64,000 bases of DNA from contig OX579633.1 of the NCBI GenBank assembly GCA_951230915.1, positions 1,860,001 to 1,924,000 of the forward strand, in the 5' to 3' direction. The notes below the pieces were generated by a model, which worked only from the letters and a program-made list of their open reading frames with translations, ran no database searches and was not told the origin of the DNA. Both the position numbers and the translations under genes were made by a program. The DNA is from Antitrichia curtipendula. Its lineage: Eukaryota; Streptophyta; Bryopsida; Hypnales; Leucodontaceae. Numbering within the stretch: the stretch's first letter is position 1; each line of letters opens with the position of its first letter. Shown one piece after another: positions 22,213 to 35,283 of this stretch.

Positions 22213-23848
22213 AGTAGCCAGTATTAGAAGCCATTCTTGCCACCTTCTAGTGATGTCCTCAAGTCATTAAATTTTTCAGGATCACCCATTTTCATATGAA
22301 CACTACGCCAGACGCTTTTGACCATTTTGGCATTTACGAGCTAGATACCCGGGGCTAGATATTACATCAACTCCATACACGTTCACCCGGAACATCTGAA
22401 TTGCACATGCCTTCGCCATTTGAGATTTCAAACAAAGGGTTTATCGAGAGTAGTTACCACTAAGATGCAATTGTGCCAATAGGCGGTTCCAAACGTCAGA
22501 AAAAAGAGAGTTTTCTGAAGGCGTTTATGCAGGAGAAAGTTGGTTCTCTCAAAGATTATAGTGTTTTTTCACGGGAAAACCAAAATGTTTTGCACAACTA
22601 GCGAGGTGCAAAAAACTGTAAACATGGAATCTGTTGCTTAGGCATATGCAACAAACACAGCAAACGACAAGAAATCTGCACTAAAACCACCCGTGAAAAT
22701 TAAGATTTTCTCTGGTGTGTACCAAGTTTAGAAGGAAGAACAGATATATGTGTGTAATATATGCGTACACTTTGCTGCAACGTAACGCCAGGAGCATTGA
22801 CCTCATCCAACTCGCTCTCAGGTGCAAATTATCTCGTTTCCTTCGAAACACTGTAATACTTAATGCGTAGAGGGAACCATGTATATCCCTTTTAAGGAAT
22901 TTAACGTTTGCTAATACGACTTTGAATGATAAAATACAGCTGCGGAAATCTTTTTGGAAACAAGAAACAAACGAATTGGTCATGATCAAATATTCAATCT
23001 CCATGAGTGCTTTTCTAATGGGATTTCAAAGTGGGATGATGTAGATCTCTACAAACCCAGTTTCATTCACCAAGGAATAGTCGGAGATAACAAGGCAAAC
23101 CTTGCTTACACCACTTGCTAATGGAAGTCCAACCAAGTGTTATGAATCTATGAACAGTTGGTAAGAGGGACAGAATTCCAGCCACAAATAGGAATTCTAA
23201 GTAGGTCACAATAAGACCACAAAAAAGCTTAAACTCCGGATCAGAATCCGTTGCCATTGGCAATATGGGTAGCGATCATTCTGTTCAAGTATTCCTCTTC
23301 ATTTCAGGAAGAAGATTAACGAATCCGTAAAGTATAAGTTATTACACACTGCTCTCGTATTCTAGAATTATGGTCCACAAGAGCTTCCTCGGAACACTCT
23401 CTGATTGAATAGTGTCTGAAAAATGAGAACAAACGAAGGAAACGGCAACTTACAAACGGCAACGATTCAGTAACCAAATCTTTGTTTCTTCAAGGATGAA
23501 CAGTTTCTGAGGTAATGCAGCAGCCAACTTGACAGAAAACCAGACTTGTTGTCCTCCACTGGAAAGTTCCATTTCTGATTCCTAATATCATGAAATTGCA
23601 CCCTCGCTTTTATTTCCTTTCTATTCTGTAAACAATAAAATTCAACCACGGTTAGTACGAAGTTAGGCTCCAGAAAGCCAATCACCACTACTTACTACAG
23701 GTTTGGGACTGCACTGGAGATTGGTATTAATACACGTTCCCACTTTGGAATTGCATAAAAATTCATACAAAATGATGGAAAAAGTTGATATGAAGAAACT
23801 CGTCTCTCGTACAAAAAGATCTCTAAACCCGCCATAACTTGCATGATG
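22213..23848. other. Gene-poor stretch with short minus-strand frames
   Basis: Minus-strand open frames at 22681-23004 and 23467-23688 (for example RVQFHDIRNQKWNFPVEDN) have no recognised domain, and no consistent splice chain was found. They are not called as genes. Confidence 0.3.
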
Positions 23849-24081
23849 CACCATATTTGTTATAATGAGAGGTTTTAGGTCAATTTGACAAAAGGTTTTA
23901 GGTCAATTCAGCTCGATTGACATTAAACCTTTCAGATTCGACCTAAAATTGAAAGGATTTATGTCAATTCAGCTCGAATCGAGCTGAAAACTCTCATTTT
24001 TAACGGAAATTGGTGATTTTGGTCGAGATCAACATATTTATTTTGAGATGTCCCCATTCTCTCATTATAACGAATATGGTG
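23849..24081. mobile_element. MITE with CACCATATTYGTTATAATGAGAG ends, copy 1
   Basis: The left end CACCATATTTGTTATAATGA and the complement of the right end CACCATATTCGTTATAATGA are inverted repeats with one mismatch, continuing as GAG. The interior (about 190 bases) contains 'ttttaggtcaatt' duplicates and a 'cagctcgaatcgagctg' palindrome. A related element lies at 41985-42230. No target duplication is evident, so the superfamily is open. Confidence 0.7.
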
Positions 24082-24084
24082 TTC

Positions 24085-24415
24085 AAGTCAGTTGCATGGA
24101 ATTTCAGGCCTTGATGACCAGGAATAATATTCAGATGAAGTGTCAGGAGCTCCTTTCAAGAATGCAGTCACTGACATCAGTTGACTGTATGGAATCTCGA
24201 GCCTTGATGGCCAGAAATAATACTCAGACACACACACCCATTTCTTACGATAGAAAATTACATGGAGTGGCTGATGGCGTCAATTGCATTTTCGTGACCA
24301 AGAAAATCATCCACATTCACTTGTTTCTTCTCATTCTTCTTATCTGCTTGTCCAGGCATTCACGTATATAAGTGAACTCAGTACGTACAGAATAAAGCAC
24401 ACCGAATTTTCGAGA
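24085..24415 (+). repeat. Dispersed repeat B, copy 1
   Basis: Matches the reverse complement of about 28565-28830 over some 250 bases, including 'tttcttacgatagaaaatta', 'gatggcgtcaattgcatttt' and 'gcattcacgtatataagtga'. Within copy 1 a sub-unit ('catggaatttcaggccttga' / 'tatggaatctcgagccttga') is duplicated at about 24095 and 24188. Function unknown. Confidence 0.85.
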
Positions 24416-24419
24416 TATA

Positions 24420-24850
24420 CATGAAACATTTTTCTTGTGGAAATCTTTAGACTCAATTGTCGATAATTAGCTGAAACGGGAGTTTCAAATCATTTGCCGC
24501 GACTTTGAATTTGCTAATTAAGCCACTTTAAAAACGTGGGGTATGCAGTCAACTAATGGCAGCCACGTGAACCTCACGAACTATGGGCAAATACATATTT
24601 CAGTGACCAAATTATAAATACCTGAATTCAACTTGCAGCACTGAGCTTCATGAAAGTCAGTGCACCTGATCAACCATAGGCATAAGACCGATGCCTAACC
24701 TTTTGCTCGCAAGAAGCATCCAGGAAGAACGGCAGTGAGGTTCCTGCAGCCCTATTTGGGAGGAGATTTTAAATTTGGGTAGCAGGTTACAAATACAGCA
24801 TTGAGAGAAGGCCTTCCTTTAGCTACTTGGGTTTATCCCGTACCACGTAT
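24420..24850. other. Intergenic DNA, nothing recognised
   Basis: No gene or element border seen. Confidence 0.3.
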
Positions 24851-24854
24851 GCTT

Positions 24855-25205
24855 TGCAGGGATGGCTGACCAAGCCAGCAAGGCGCAATCTAAGCTGCCA
24901 GCGGACTATGTCACGTGTGAGTGAAGTTGAATTGAAAGACGGAGTGAGTCAGGCAGGTTGTGACTTGTGAGCTTCATCGAAGTTTTGGGAAATTGGAAGT
25001 CCTCAGCTTGAAAGAGGTGAATGGTTTCGTTTCCGGAATGCCGGAATCAGATCATGGCTCGTTCAAAGTATATATCCACAGAAAATAGGATAGTGCTCAA
25101 ACATTGGGGCACACTTCTCTTAGAGGATGTTGAAATGGGTTACAAAATTGGCATTCAAGCATATTTGATTCATTGTTAGCTTCAATCATGTTCATGAATG
25201 TTCAT
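24855..25205 (+). repeat. Dispersed repeat A, copy 2
   Basis: Plus-strand relative of 470-1205, running in the opposite orientation. It includes 'gcagggatgg.tgaccaagcc', 'ggaagtcctcagcttgaaag' and 'aaacattggggcaca'. Relative to copy 1 it lacks about 200 bases near 25150 and several 'tcaatcatg' words. Confidence 0.75.
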
Positions 25206-25520
25206 GAAGGGTGTAAAAGAACACTATATTGCTAAAGAAAGTCAAGATTATATAAGATATAACCATGCTCTCCACATTCAACACTTTGTCTCCAATTCTA
25301 TATTGGACTGCACTAAAGTTATATGTGCGCATTCTTAATGCGATGGCTATAATTTACATTATATATCTAGCAATTTTTGACAAATTTTTCATCTACAATG
25401 CCATAAAATTTCACAAAATAATCACATGATTCTTTTCCTTCAATTTCCTACAAGATTGTAGAGAAACAAGTAATCAGATATCAAAATCCGATAATATTTA
25501 TTCCAAAAAAGAAAGGCAGG

Positions 25521-26192
25521 CTTAATCCCTAAATATCCAAGGCATCAAAATGTGGTGTCAATGAATGCAAAAAAATTAAATAAAACCTTACCAAATTACT
25601 ATTTTTAATAGTTTATATTTTTGAAAAATTATTTTTGAAGTCTAGTTTTAGCATCAAAAATCTGATTTTCAAAATGAATGAATATGAATTTTCTACTGAA
25701 GATGTTGTGCAAGGGTGTCCATTGCAATCTTGACATTCTGTAGTGGTGAGGGCTCTTGGAAATGAGCCTCGAATGCACTAAATCTTGGAGAAAAAATTGC
25801 ATTAGAAATTCATTTAAAAAAATTGTAGTAAGAGTAGATTTTGAAAAGCCATAAATTGATTGGGGTTATGCATATTAGGCTCTTTATCCTCATATTTTTT
25901 GGGTGACCAACTTTTTAGGTTTGACATGTGAAAAGAGGATTGAAAGACTTCAAATCACTTTTATAATTTTAACACCGTCTTGATCAAACGTTTATAATCT
26001 TTCAATCTATAAGTGATATTGTTGTGTTTCCTTTTCCTAATGTATGTGATCTTTAATATGTCTAGTTTGAATTTTTATGGTTACAATTCAAAAAAATTGG
26101 TACAACTTACCCAAAAGTTGTCTTTTTATTCAATTTAGAACAAATTCCTAAAAGTTCAAAAAAGGCCTTGGACATTTAGGGGTTAAAGATTT
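25521..26192. repeat. AT-rich repeat block with inverted ends TTAATCCCTAAA...TTTAGGGGTTAA
   Basis: Left end TTAATCCCTAAATATCCAAG and right end CTTGGACATTTAGGGGTTAA are inverted copies over about 22 bases with two mismatches, continuing with GC on the inner side. The interior is non-coding and AT-rich. Similar ends occur at other AT-rich blocks in the window (37793-38895; single ends at 22197 and 61345), pointing to a family of non-autonomous elements. Confidence 0.55.
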
Positions 26193-26194
26193 GT

Positions 26195-27735
26195 TGCATG
26201 TTGGAGCCATTCCCCCAAGAGATGGCTCTAAAGGCCATTGCATCAACTACGTCAAATTTTGCATAATATTCGTAATTACAATTATACAATTTGTAACAAC
26301 TTGCTCAAAAACATGACTAAGCAATGACATCATCTCCCTCAAATTTCCAATAGGATTGTAGCAGACTTAAACATTTGCCGACATTTAGCCCCATAGAGAA
26401 TGGCGCGCAGTGCGTGCAGACCTAATTCTGATTCCACTTCCTCCGCTAAACCTTTTCGGAGTCAGAGTACGTTTCACATTGAAACTGCGAATTAGAAATT
26501 GAGCGACTCTCCGAAAACCTGAAGTCTCCGAAGAAGTTCGTAAACATCTAAATCAGGAGAAGCTACATTTCTGCATTTCGAAAACAAAGTTTCACATGGA
26601 TCGATCCAATACCTTGAGTTTTACATGGATTGAAGCTATTTGCATGAATTCTAACCTACAGCTACTAACAGTCTAGGTTCACATTGACTTCCGAAATGTC
26701 TTCCGAACAGACAGACTGTATGGCATCTGTTTTTGCCTCTCAACCAGCGAATTCTCGCTAGTTTGGAAAGCCGCAACGTTGCAGCTCATCCGTGGCACGA
26801 TCTTGAAATTGGTGAGTTGCACACCGCAGTTGCCTTCTCTTTGTGGACACAGAATTAAAGTGACCTTGGCGGCGACAATTTGTACAGTTCGTGACTTTCA
26901 CGATTGGATCTTCATTACAAAAGCTACGTGTGTGATGGATGGTCCATTGACCAGTCTTATGAAGGTGGTTGAATGTACTAGAGAATGCGAGGCGCGTTCT
27001 CTTACGTTAAGAGGTGAGGGAACGTGGTGGGAGCGTCAGAATCGGCCATCTCTGCCGATTCTGCGACCGAATCGGCCAAACTTCTCCTCCGGCGGATTCT
27101 GCTTTCTAACGGTGCCTTGAAATGGGACGAATCAGCCACCGAGGCTCTTAACGATCGTGTGACGATCCTCATGTGGACTATTTCGGAGAAAACTTTTGGT
27201 TTAATGATTCCAAATTTGGATTCATGGTGTAAATATAGACTATAAGTTGCGTTTTCCTAAATAAATATTTTATCAAGACAGGCCTGAAGTGACCATACTT
27301 GAATGTGTCTCTTTATGGGCTGATAATAGTTATAATTATTATTAAAAATGGTCACATTTTCTGATAATTCTTCCTTTTGGCATGTCGAAGAGGATTCAAA
27401 TGCACCGAAGAATATATTATTTGGATGCAACTTCCTAGACTTATAAGGGTTCCATGTTCTAGTGGTAGATGACCTAAAACCAACACATGTTGTTTTGTAT
27501 GGTGTTCATTCTCAAAATTAATTAGTAATGTACTGTTTGTGCAAGATTTTAAGCATTTAGAAACCATGGATCCTGGGTCCTCCATGAGAAATGTCACGAT
27601 CTTTCTGCTGTACATAGTGTCTTGAAAACGTGATCTAGTTAATGCAAAATATCAAGAGCATTTGTGTTGTGTACGTAAACTGTGTCTCTGTGCATGCATG
27701 TCTAAAATGCCACTTGTTTCTTTGGAGTGTTTTGC
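26195..27735. other. Intergenic DNA, unassigned
   Basis: No domain-bearing frame. Around 27030-27130 'gaatcggcc' and 'gccgattctg' recur in both orientations, giving a short GC-rich foldback-like patch of unknown nature. Confidence 0.3.
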
Positions 27736-27737
27736 AG

Positions 27738-28465
27738 GCCCGGAAGCACCGCTGGTCCTCAATTGTGTAAAGTCACAGACCCACTCATTCCTTTGATCGT
27801 GGACTTGTAATGCAGGTCGATCGTGTACTGCACTCTTCAGTTGTATACCCTCACAACTACGGTTTCATCCCCCGCACACTTTGTGAGGATGAAGATCCCA
27901 TGCATGTTCTAGTTATTATGCAAGTAATTGAATTACACATTTTTCAGACCTCGTCATTACTGGCCTTTTCGGCGCTAATCGATTTCACAATGCAAAGCAG
28001 CTCATACCGCCCTCCTGTCACTTTACTTGTCACTTTTATTGCGGTTGGAAAGTGGTTCCAATGTCTCCAAACTCCAGAGGTTTTGAGCTAGTTTGGAGGA
28101 GAGAGTTACGTCCAAATAATCGACTAGGTCCTCCCCACCCTTGTGCAGTTATTCAGCACGTAGCCACCTAATGGAGGGCCACATGTATAGTTTACTTACA
28201 AATTACAAGTTACTTTGGAAAACAAGAACAATGCATGATTGTACTCCATTATTCTCTCCGGTCACTTTCGTCACATGGCACATTGTAGATGGAAAAAGAG
28301 GAAGGTCGAGAGTTATAAGCTAGCCCCGTCCTCTCCCAAGCTCTCAGAGGGTTGATGACAAGATCATCGCTGTTTGCGCGGATGATCCGGAGTACCGTCA
28401 CTTAAAGGACATAAGTGAACTTCCACCTCACCGCCTGGTTGAAATCCACCAATTTTTTGAAGACT
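27738..28465 (+). pseudogene. Fragment of a soluble inorganic pyrophosphatase gene
   Basis: Family I pyrophosphatases hydrolyse PPi to phosphate in plant cytosol. Three exon-like pieces are visible. 27738-27767 gives PEAPLVLNCV before a stop. 27816-27923 gives [20 protein letters not shown] then [16 protein letters not shown] and a GTAATT donor. 28348-28465 gives [38 protein letters not shown] and a GTAAGT donor. The metal-binding core between them (the family's EPVLPG...RAIGLMPMID segment) is not found, nor the N-terminal EITKGSKVKYE region or the C-terminal exon; repeat B copy 2 begins right after the last piece. So this is most likely a broken copy, although an unseen divergent exon cannot be excluded. 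Confidence 0.85.
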
Positions 28466-28564
28466 GTAAGTTCACCCTTTCACTTGGTATGATGAAGTGG
28501 GTCACTCGAGCATGGAATATGAATATAGGACAGGGCTAGGTATTTGCACAACTCATAATTAGCT

Positions 28565-28830
28565 CGAAAATTCGGTGTGCACGTACTGAGTTCACTTATA
28601 TACGTGAATGCCTGGACAAGCAGATTAGAAGAAAAAGAAGAAACAAGTGAATGTTGATGATTTTCTTGGCCACGGAAAATGCAATTGACGCCATCAGCCA
28701 ACTTATGTAATTTTCTATCGTAAGAAATGAGTGTGTGTATCTGAGTATTATTTCTGATCAAGGCTTGAAATTCCATACAACTGATGTGACTACATTCTTG
28801 AAAGGAGCTCCTAACACTTTGTCGATGCAG
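28565..28830 (-). repeat. Dispersed repeat B, copy 2
   Basis: Reverse complement of 24160-24415 with few changes. It abuts the 3' side of the pyrophosphatase fragment, so its arrival may have removed the last exons. Confidence 0.85.
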
Positions 28831-28834
28831 GGAC

Positions 28835-30030
28835 CTGTATGCATCGTACGTTGTAGAAAGCTTGCGACAGTAAGGGTCTGACCATTCCGGACACATTTGA
28901 AGATTTGCAGCATGTGTGTACCGATAGACCTGTTACGATGTCTCACTAGAATTCCATTGTGATTCTTTCTTTCCATCTTTCTCTCATCTCGTACATAATA
29001 TCTTTGTTTTAAACATGCTTCAACCATGAATATTTCACAAATACAGTAGTCTTTCAAAGTTGTTTTGATAGTCTGATAGAGAATCATTCCTGATTAGCAT
29101 CTATCTTCATATAAGACTTAAAAAAGTGAAAGCAACTCTCTCATTAGATTATAGCAATAAAAGAGAACCACTTGTTCAGTGACAAACACGTTATTTCTAC
29201 CTCAGTTTGGATAACATATTGAGTGCCATGCCATGCCTGAGATCGCTCTTGTCCTGATTACTATTATGCCCTTTCAAAACCTGAGTCTGGCCTGGACACA
29301 TCTGATCCATTTCGTTTCTGTTTGCATGTGACAAGTATTCCTGGACCGCGGGTTAGTGGCAGCCGCAGCATACGGTTTCCCAAAAGATCTCATGGAAACT
29401 ATTCCATACCATCTCTGCTGGTCGACTGTAAACACTTGCGACTTAGTCCAAGAGCCATCAACAAAAACTCCCCTAATCCCAGGGCCATTGACAACTCCTC
29501 AAGTCCCAAAGCCGTTACCAACGCATAAGGTTAATTTTGGGTACACTTATTTCAGCACTTCAAAATCTCATTGATGATTCATACACTGTCCAAAAACTGC
29601 ATTCTCAAAGTTTATGAAACCCCATTCATGATCACTAACAAGACCTTGCAAAAAATTAAAAAGTGTAACAATAGGAACCATGCTCAAATGCTTATTTGGA
29701 TGATTTCAGGTGTGTAGTTGACTTTGTGAATGACAGACTTTTGAGTCATTTTGGGGGGTTGCCATCTGAATTCACCCATCTGCTAAAGAATGGTATGAAC
29801 GACACAAGGATTCTTGTAATGCAAGAGGCAGACCACCCCCCACCCACAGATTGGAAACCCCACCCCCAAAAACCCTGCCTCACTCATGCCACCGTCAGCT
29901 TTTCACAACTCTTTACAAAAGAAGCGCCAATCAACAAAATTACAGTATCTGCAACAGCATATCATGTTCGTTTACCTCATGACAAGTGCTTTCTACCCCA
30001 AAACACTACGAACTCGAGATAGGGGAAATT
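28835..30030. other. Intergenic DNA downstream of the MAPKK
   Basis: Contains plus-strand open stretches at 29356-29574 (AAAYGFPKDLMETIPYHLCW) and 29696-30022 that look coding-like but match no family I know. Possible remnant exons; not called. Confidence 0.3.
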
Positions 30031-30032
30031 CA

Positions 30033-33000
30033 TTAAGCAAGGGGTAGTAGAGGGGGCAGCAATTTGTCCAACCCATACTCCTTCTCATCGTACTTGTTCA
30101 AAAATGGATGGTTCTGCAATACCGCAAAAGGAGACATGTCAGAAAAAGACTTGAAAACAGATGAAACAATTAAACACTAAACACTAAACAATTACATATA
30201 CCAGTTAAAAAGCTACACTGAATTGTCTGTTTAGTGCATGTTATGAAATGAATCTACATATGGTTATCACTTTTTACAAAAGAGGAATATTTTTTAGCAA
30301 TGATATCATTGCGATGATTCTTCCACATGAATAGCGCTAGCACACATTTAATGGAAAAAAGATTCCTCCCTTGTAGAAAGTTATGACCATTTTAAGTTCA
30401 TGTCATAACATGCACACTATTAGGACAAATCAGTGTAAGCATTGTAATCAAGAAAAGCGTACCAAGAGTTCTGCTGCAGATGGTCTGTTTTTTGGGTCCT
30501 TCTGCAAGCTGCCAAACCACAAGCTTTCTATTTCAGTTTCTTAATTAGTAAATCAAATAATATGAAGCATTTAATTTGCCTGAGATATAAAAGTATAGTT
30601 CACAAAACGAGTAACTGATTACAAGCAAGCACCACCTGCAACACATGTTGAAAAACAAAAAGGTTTTCTTTCTAATAAGCCTGCAGAGGATACTAAAACT
30701 CGGACAGACCTATTCTTATTTTGTACCAAATCTGGAAACCAGGTACATTATCAAGTAAAGAATGTACACTTCTTGTAGATGATCAAAATGCGTGGTTAAT
30801 GGAATTTTTCAACTATGACAAGAAATTTTGGCCATTCAAACCTTTCTTTTCTACGACTCTCATCTCTTAGAAATACAATTAACCTACAGTTCTCAGCAAT
30901 TGATAGGAATAGTATCTTCTACCTTAAGGTGCTTCTGACTAAAAAAAAAGCCCAAATATTCTTTTGGAGAAACTAGTCACGCGTGTCATTCCTACATTGG
31001 TTGCGTTAAAATCCCAGATTCAAATTCTATTCAGTGAGCAACGACCTTACGGTATGCAATAGAACCAAGCTGTGCTTACCAAGCTGAAATGAAAGAACAA
31101 AATTCTGGAGAAAATTGATCCTCCGGGGCACACGGAGGAGGCTGGCCCACAATGGTTTGCAGAAGCTCATAGAAATTCATCCACCCTTCTTCACTGCCTG
31201 ATGGCTGGTACGGGAATTTTCCCAGAGCACACTCCAACAGGGTTAATCCTAAGCTCCAGATATCGCTGTCAAATCCATATGTATCGCCTCGAACGCGTTC
31301 TGGCTGCCAAAGGCAAAAAATAAGAATGTCAGGGACCAAGTTTCAGAAAGAAAGAAAACATACTCTTCGCTGTCCAATCCTTGGCAACATTAAGCAAGCC
31401 CAATAGAAGAAAGCCACCTATTGCTTGAAATGGTATTGGTTAAATCTCTGTTAAAACTAATGCAGCTTTGCTAATTTCAACGCAATTTGTCGTAGATTTA
31501 ACATAGATTTAGCACAAAGCCATTTCAGAAAATAGTGGATTTCTTCTAGTGAACATTTAAATATAATAATCATAATAGTAATGCTAACCATAAGTGCTCA
31601 AACATCCAAGAACGGCACTTCCATTTCTATATGGATTGAAATAATATAAGTGACCAAAGCCTACCCAAAAGCAACATCGTCAACTTTGATCAGTTATTAT
31701 TTATCCAGTTTTGATTATACAGACAATTCGATCCACTATGCATTGGACTTCCCTTAAAAGTTTGATGTGTACTTCTAGTGAAATGAAAAAATCATGTTCA
31801 TCAAACAAGTAATACTAGATGAAATTCACAGTCAAAATTAAAGGTGTTTCATTTGGCAAGGCTATTATACTTGGATTGATTTGAGGCAAGTAAAATATTG
31901 GTACAAAGTTATAAGCAAAAGTAAGCAATACTTTATAACAGATTTGTACGTTAAAGGGTGCTTAACTGCGTTACTAATTAGAAATCTAATTTACACTGTT
32001 GTGTGCTTTGAGGGGTGCAGCTACGACTTACCGACTCATGGACATTGAGTGTTTCCAGTCTCTTGTCTAATTCTACCTTAATGGGGGAAAAGAAGAGTGA
32101 AAATGTACTACGTACCGACATATAAGTGCAGGTGCCCACAAACGTATCCCTCACGGCCATGGAATTCGCCAGCACAGCACTGACTCCAAAATCTGAAATC
32201 TTGATCTCGCCCTTATGGTTCAACAAAAGGTTCGAGGGCTTGATATCCCTGTGAATAATATGGCGGGTTTGATGGAGGTACCGAAGTCCTTCCAATACCT
32301 GCTCAAAATACAAAAATCAGAAAATTAGGGATGCAGTTCCTAAGAATAAGAAGGCTTACAACATGGCAAAAAAACTTATAAGCCTTTTTTTTGGAACATT
32401 TACTTTGATCCCTTTGGAGATTTCTTGCTTAAAATATATTTATTAATCTTGCGTGATTGAAGGTTGAAATTCGCATTTACATTTCAAAAGATTGTTTTTT
32501 GATGTGTTTTAATAGTGGTTTCTTTACATTTGAAGAAACTGTATGGAGTATAGGGAACCCATTGCGTAGACCTGAATATGAAGTGTATGGAAGGCGACTT
32601 AATTCTATATGAAGTACAAAGTTATCACACTTACTATTATTATTAAACATGAATTATTCTTATTGGATCTTATTGGCAACTGGAAGAGGATTCCACCGCA
32701 CTTTAGCATGCATTATGGACACTGTGAATAAGTAATGAATTTTCAAAGTACAGTACCAAAAACCAACACTAGGCTCTCATGTACTCTCATGTTGTGACAG
32801 TGTACAAATGTAGGTGCACACTATCAAAAACATGGGAGTCTGTGAGAGCCTACTAGTGTTGGTTTTTGGTACACCTAGAAACAATATTTTGAAAATTCAT
32901 AACTTATTCAAACGGTGTCCTAATAATCCTTCCTAAAAGTGCGGTGGAATCTTCTTTCAGATGCAGTTCCTTTTTTTCTTGGGTCGCATTTTGGGCAGTG

Positions 33001-35283
33001 TCGATTATGGGTGTACATGCCTTAATACGATAAATCAGTGTAGCCTTTAAGAAGGAAAATTACAGTTGCAGAATTGGTAAAACCAGCCGAGTTCGATCAC
33101 TTACTTGCTTGCTAACAACAGCCAAGTTGGGCTCCTCAATACGCTTGGGCTCCAGCTCCTTCATAATATCCGCCAGAGAGCCTCCGTCCATGTACTCCAG
33201 AACAATGGAAATGAGGCCGTTGCTGTAGAAGGCATGGTAGCAGATGACAACGTATGCATTTTGGGAAGTGTGGTTGATTTTCAGCTCTTGCACGATCTGC
33301 TTCCGTGTCGTCTCTTCAATGTTCATGTGAATCACCTGAACCTCAAAATCTTAGCATTGTAAGGAAGAGTAATATCAAACCGTTAAGAAAACGATCTTAT
33401 TAATCTTATTAAGAGAATTTGGCTCTTGAAGTTATATCCCCAGTGAGCTCTAAGGCAGAGGAGCCTGAAGGGTTGGAATACTTGAAGTATTCAGATTATG
33501 CCTGTCTATCTTATTGAGTGATCTCTCAATGAAAACACACTGCTACATGTTGGCTAAAATGCTAAAATGTCAGAAAAAGTATCCACTACATTACTATCAA
33601 ACGCAAAGTTTTGCAGAGGACTTGAAATAGCTACAGCAGTAAGGTAGAGGTTCCATTGACCATACAGTACATTAGAGGCTCCATGGACCCTACATGTGAG
33701 CTTTTGATATGTGGTAAGTGTGAAAATTCTTCATCTATTGACGTTTAATTTTATGCAATTGATTTCTAGTTTAACACAAAATAAACGGGTCGAATTTAAG
33801 GTGGTGCAACTTTCTAGATTGTTGTAGGAAAAGGTTCAAAGTTCAACTGTATGGTGAATGGAACCTCTCCCTTACAGTACGGTGAATGGAGACTTCACAC
33901 TACGATTAAAAAAAAAAATATTCCATCAATAGGTGCTTGCAATTCAGAGGACGGCAGAAATCTCAATCGCAACAAGCCGATTATTTACCTTGAGAGCATA
34001 CGTTTCGTTGGTCCATTTATGCCTGACTAGCTGCACAACCCCACCAGCTCCCTTGCCCAGCACTTTCACAGTCTCCAAGTCTGAAAGAGAGATGTTTCCA
34101 TTTGCAGCTGGCTGTAAGCACAGCAAATCCGAAAATTAGTTGAGGTTGACCTCAAAAGAGTATCTAATGAGGTTCACCATTTCAAGTAACATTGTTCCTC
34201 TTTGTAAGGTTGCAGTAAACAAACAAGAACTAGTTCAGAAAACGGGACAGTAGTATCAATAACCCGGCGTACTATAGGATGTGGAAAGAACGAAGTCCTA
34301 TCAACAGTATAGAGGACCTCAGTGAATTTATAAAAAAACAAAAGTAATAAAAGCAATCCCTAGGAAACCCCGATTGGTAAACTTTTTATTACACCCTGAA
34401 AGGCCTGGAGGAAGAATCTTTATCTATGCTGGGTTTCGTCCTCTGGGTCCTTGATACTAAAAAATAGACCGGAAAACTGATTCACATCATGCCTATTACA
34501 GTCATTTCCTAAATTCCACACATAAACAAATACCGCCCTTCAGCCCGAATGCAAAAAAATTCCACTACTCGTACGTACTACCACAGTAAAATATTTCACC
34601 ACAGGCAAAAACAAAGGGTACAACGTTTTCAAGAAAGCGTTGATAAAGGTCAACATTCAGTCATACCCTAAAACAATTCACCTACAACACAAGAATGGGG
34701 TAAACTGAACTTACAGTCGACGTCTGAGTCTGAGACACGACCCGAATTCCTTCCTTATTGAGCATGATATCTCCATCTTGAAATGTACCACTTGCAGTTC
34801 TATAAACACCACAAGAAATTCAAAATTAGAATTTAAAATCACTCTTATCAGTAGTGTCACAAACGGAGATACTCTTCAGAGTCAGTCAAAATGGTGAATT
34901 CTAGAATCAGAGCTAGAATTCTCCAACAAGCGATAACCTACCAACAATTGACCACTGTGAAGGGAAAAGCGGTGAGCCACCCTAAAAGTTCTAGAAACAC
35001 ACACAAAATATAGTTTGAAATCACTCCTCAGAGCTCAACGCAAGGCCACAAACAGAGACTACTCTTCAAATTCAGCCAAACCAGTAAACTCTAGAATTAA
35101 AACTATTCTCTAACAAGTGCAAAATCCACTAACAACTCTTAAATTCAAACCCTAAAATAAGCTCAAAGGTCACAACTGGGTGAATCCATCCGCTTACACG
35201 TAATCAGAGATCGCGGCCTCCTTGGGCACGTTCACACGAAGGGCTGAACCTCCCCCTTTGAACCTTCCTCCAGCACGCCTCAT
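30033..35283 (-). CDS. MAP kinase kinase (plant group A, MKK1/2/6-like), eight exons
   Basis: Dual-specificity kinase of the MAPK cascade that phosphorylates a MAPK on Thr and Tyr. Exons: 35283-35198, 34799-34715, 34111-33989, 33335-33105, 32298-32116, 31303-31080, 30508-30463, 30113-30033. All have GT-AG borders and join in phase to a 352-residue protein, a normal length. Seen in order: N-terminal [12 protein letters not shown], Gly loop GKGAGGVV (residues 76-83), VAIK-type Lys98, HRDIKPSN with Asp193, DFG at 211-213, activation loop with Ser221 and Thr227 in the plant S/T-x5-S/T spacing, [41 protein letters not shown] and the final [18 protein letters not shown]. No lesions were found. Introns hold two foldback elements (33630-33885 and 32675-32970). 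Confidence 0.95.
32675..32970. mobile_element. Foldback MITE in a MAPKK intron (about 296 bp)
   Basis: The two halves are inverted copies over more than 100 bases each: GATTCCACCGCACTTT, GAATAAGTAATGAATTTTC and GTACCAAAAACCAACACTAG on the left all recur complemented in reverse order on the right. The outermost match is about GGCAACTGG / GATGCAGTTCC. No clear target duplication. Located between MAPKK exons 4 and 5. Confidence 0.8.
33630..33885. mobile_element. Second foldback element in a MAPKK intron (about 255 bp)
   Basis: GAGGTTCCATTGACCATACA at 33645-33665 and its complement (one mismatch) at about 33850-33870 face each other, with 'cagtaagg' / 'cccttacag' outside. The centre is AT-rich and non-coding. 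Between MAPKK exons 3 and 4. Confidence 0.6.
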
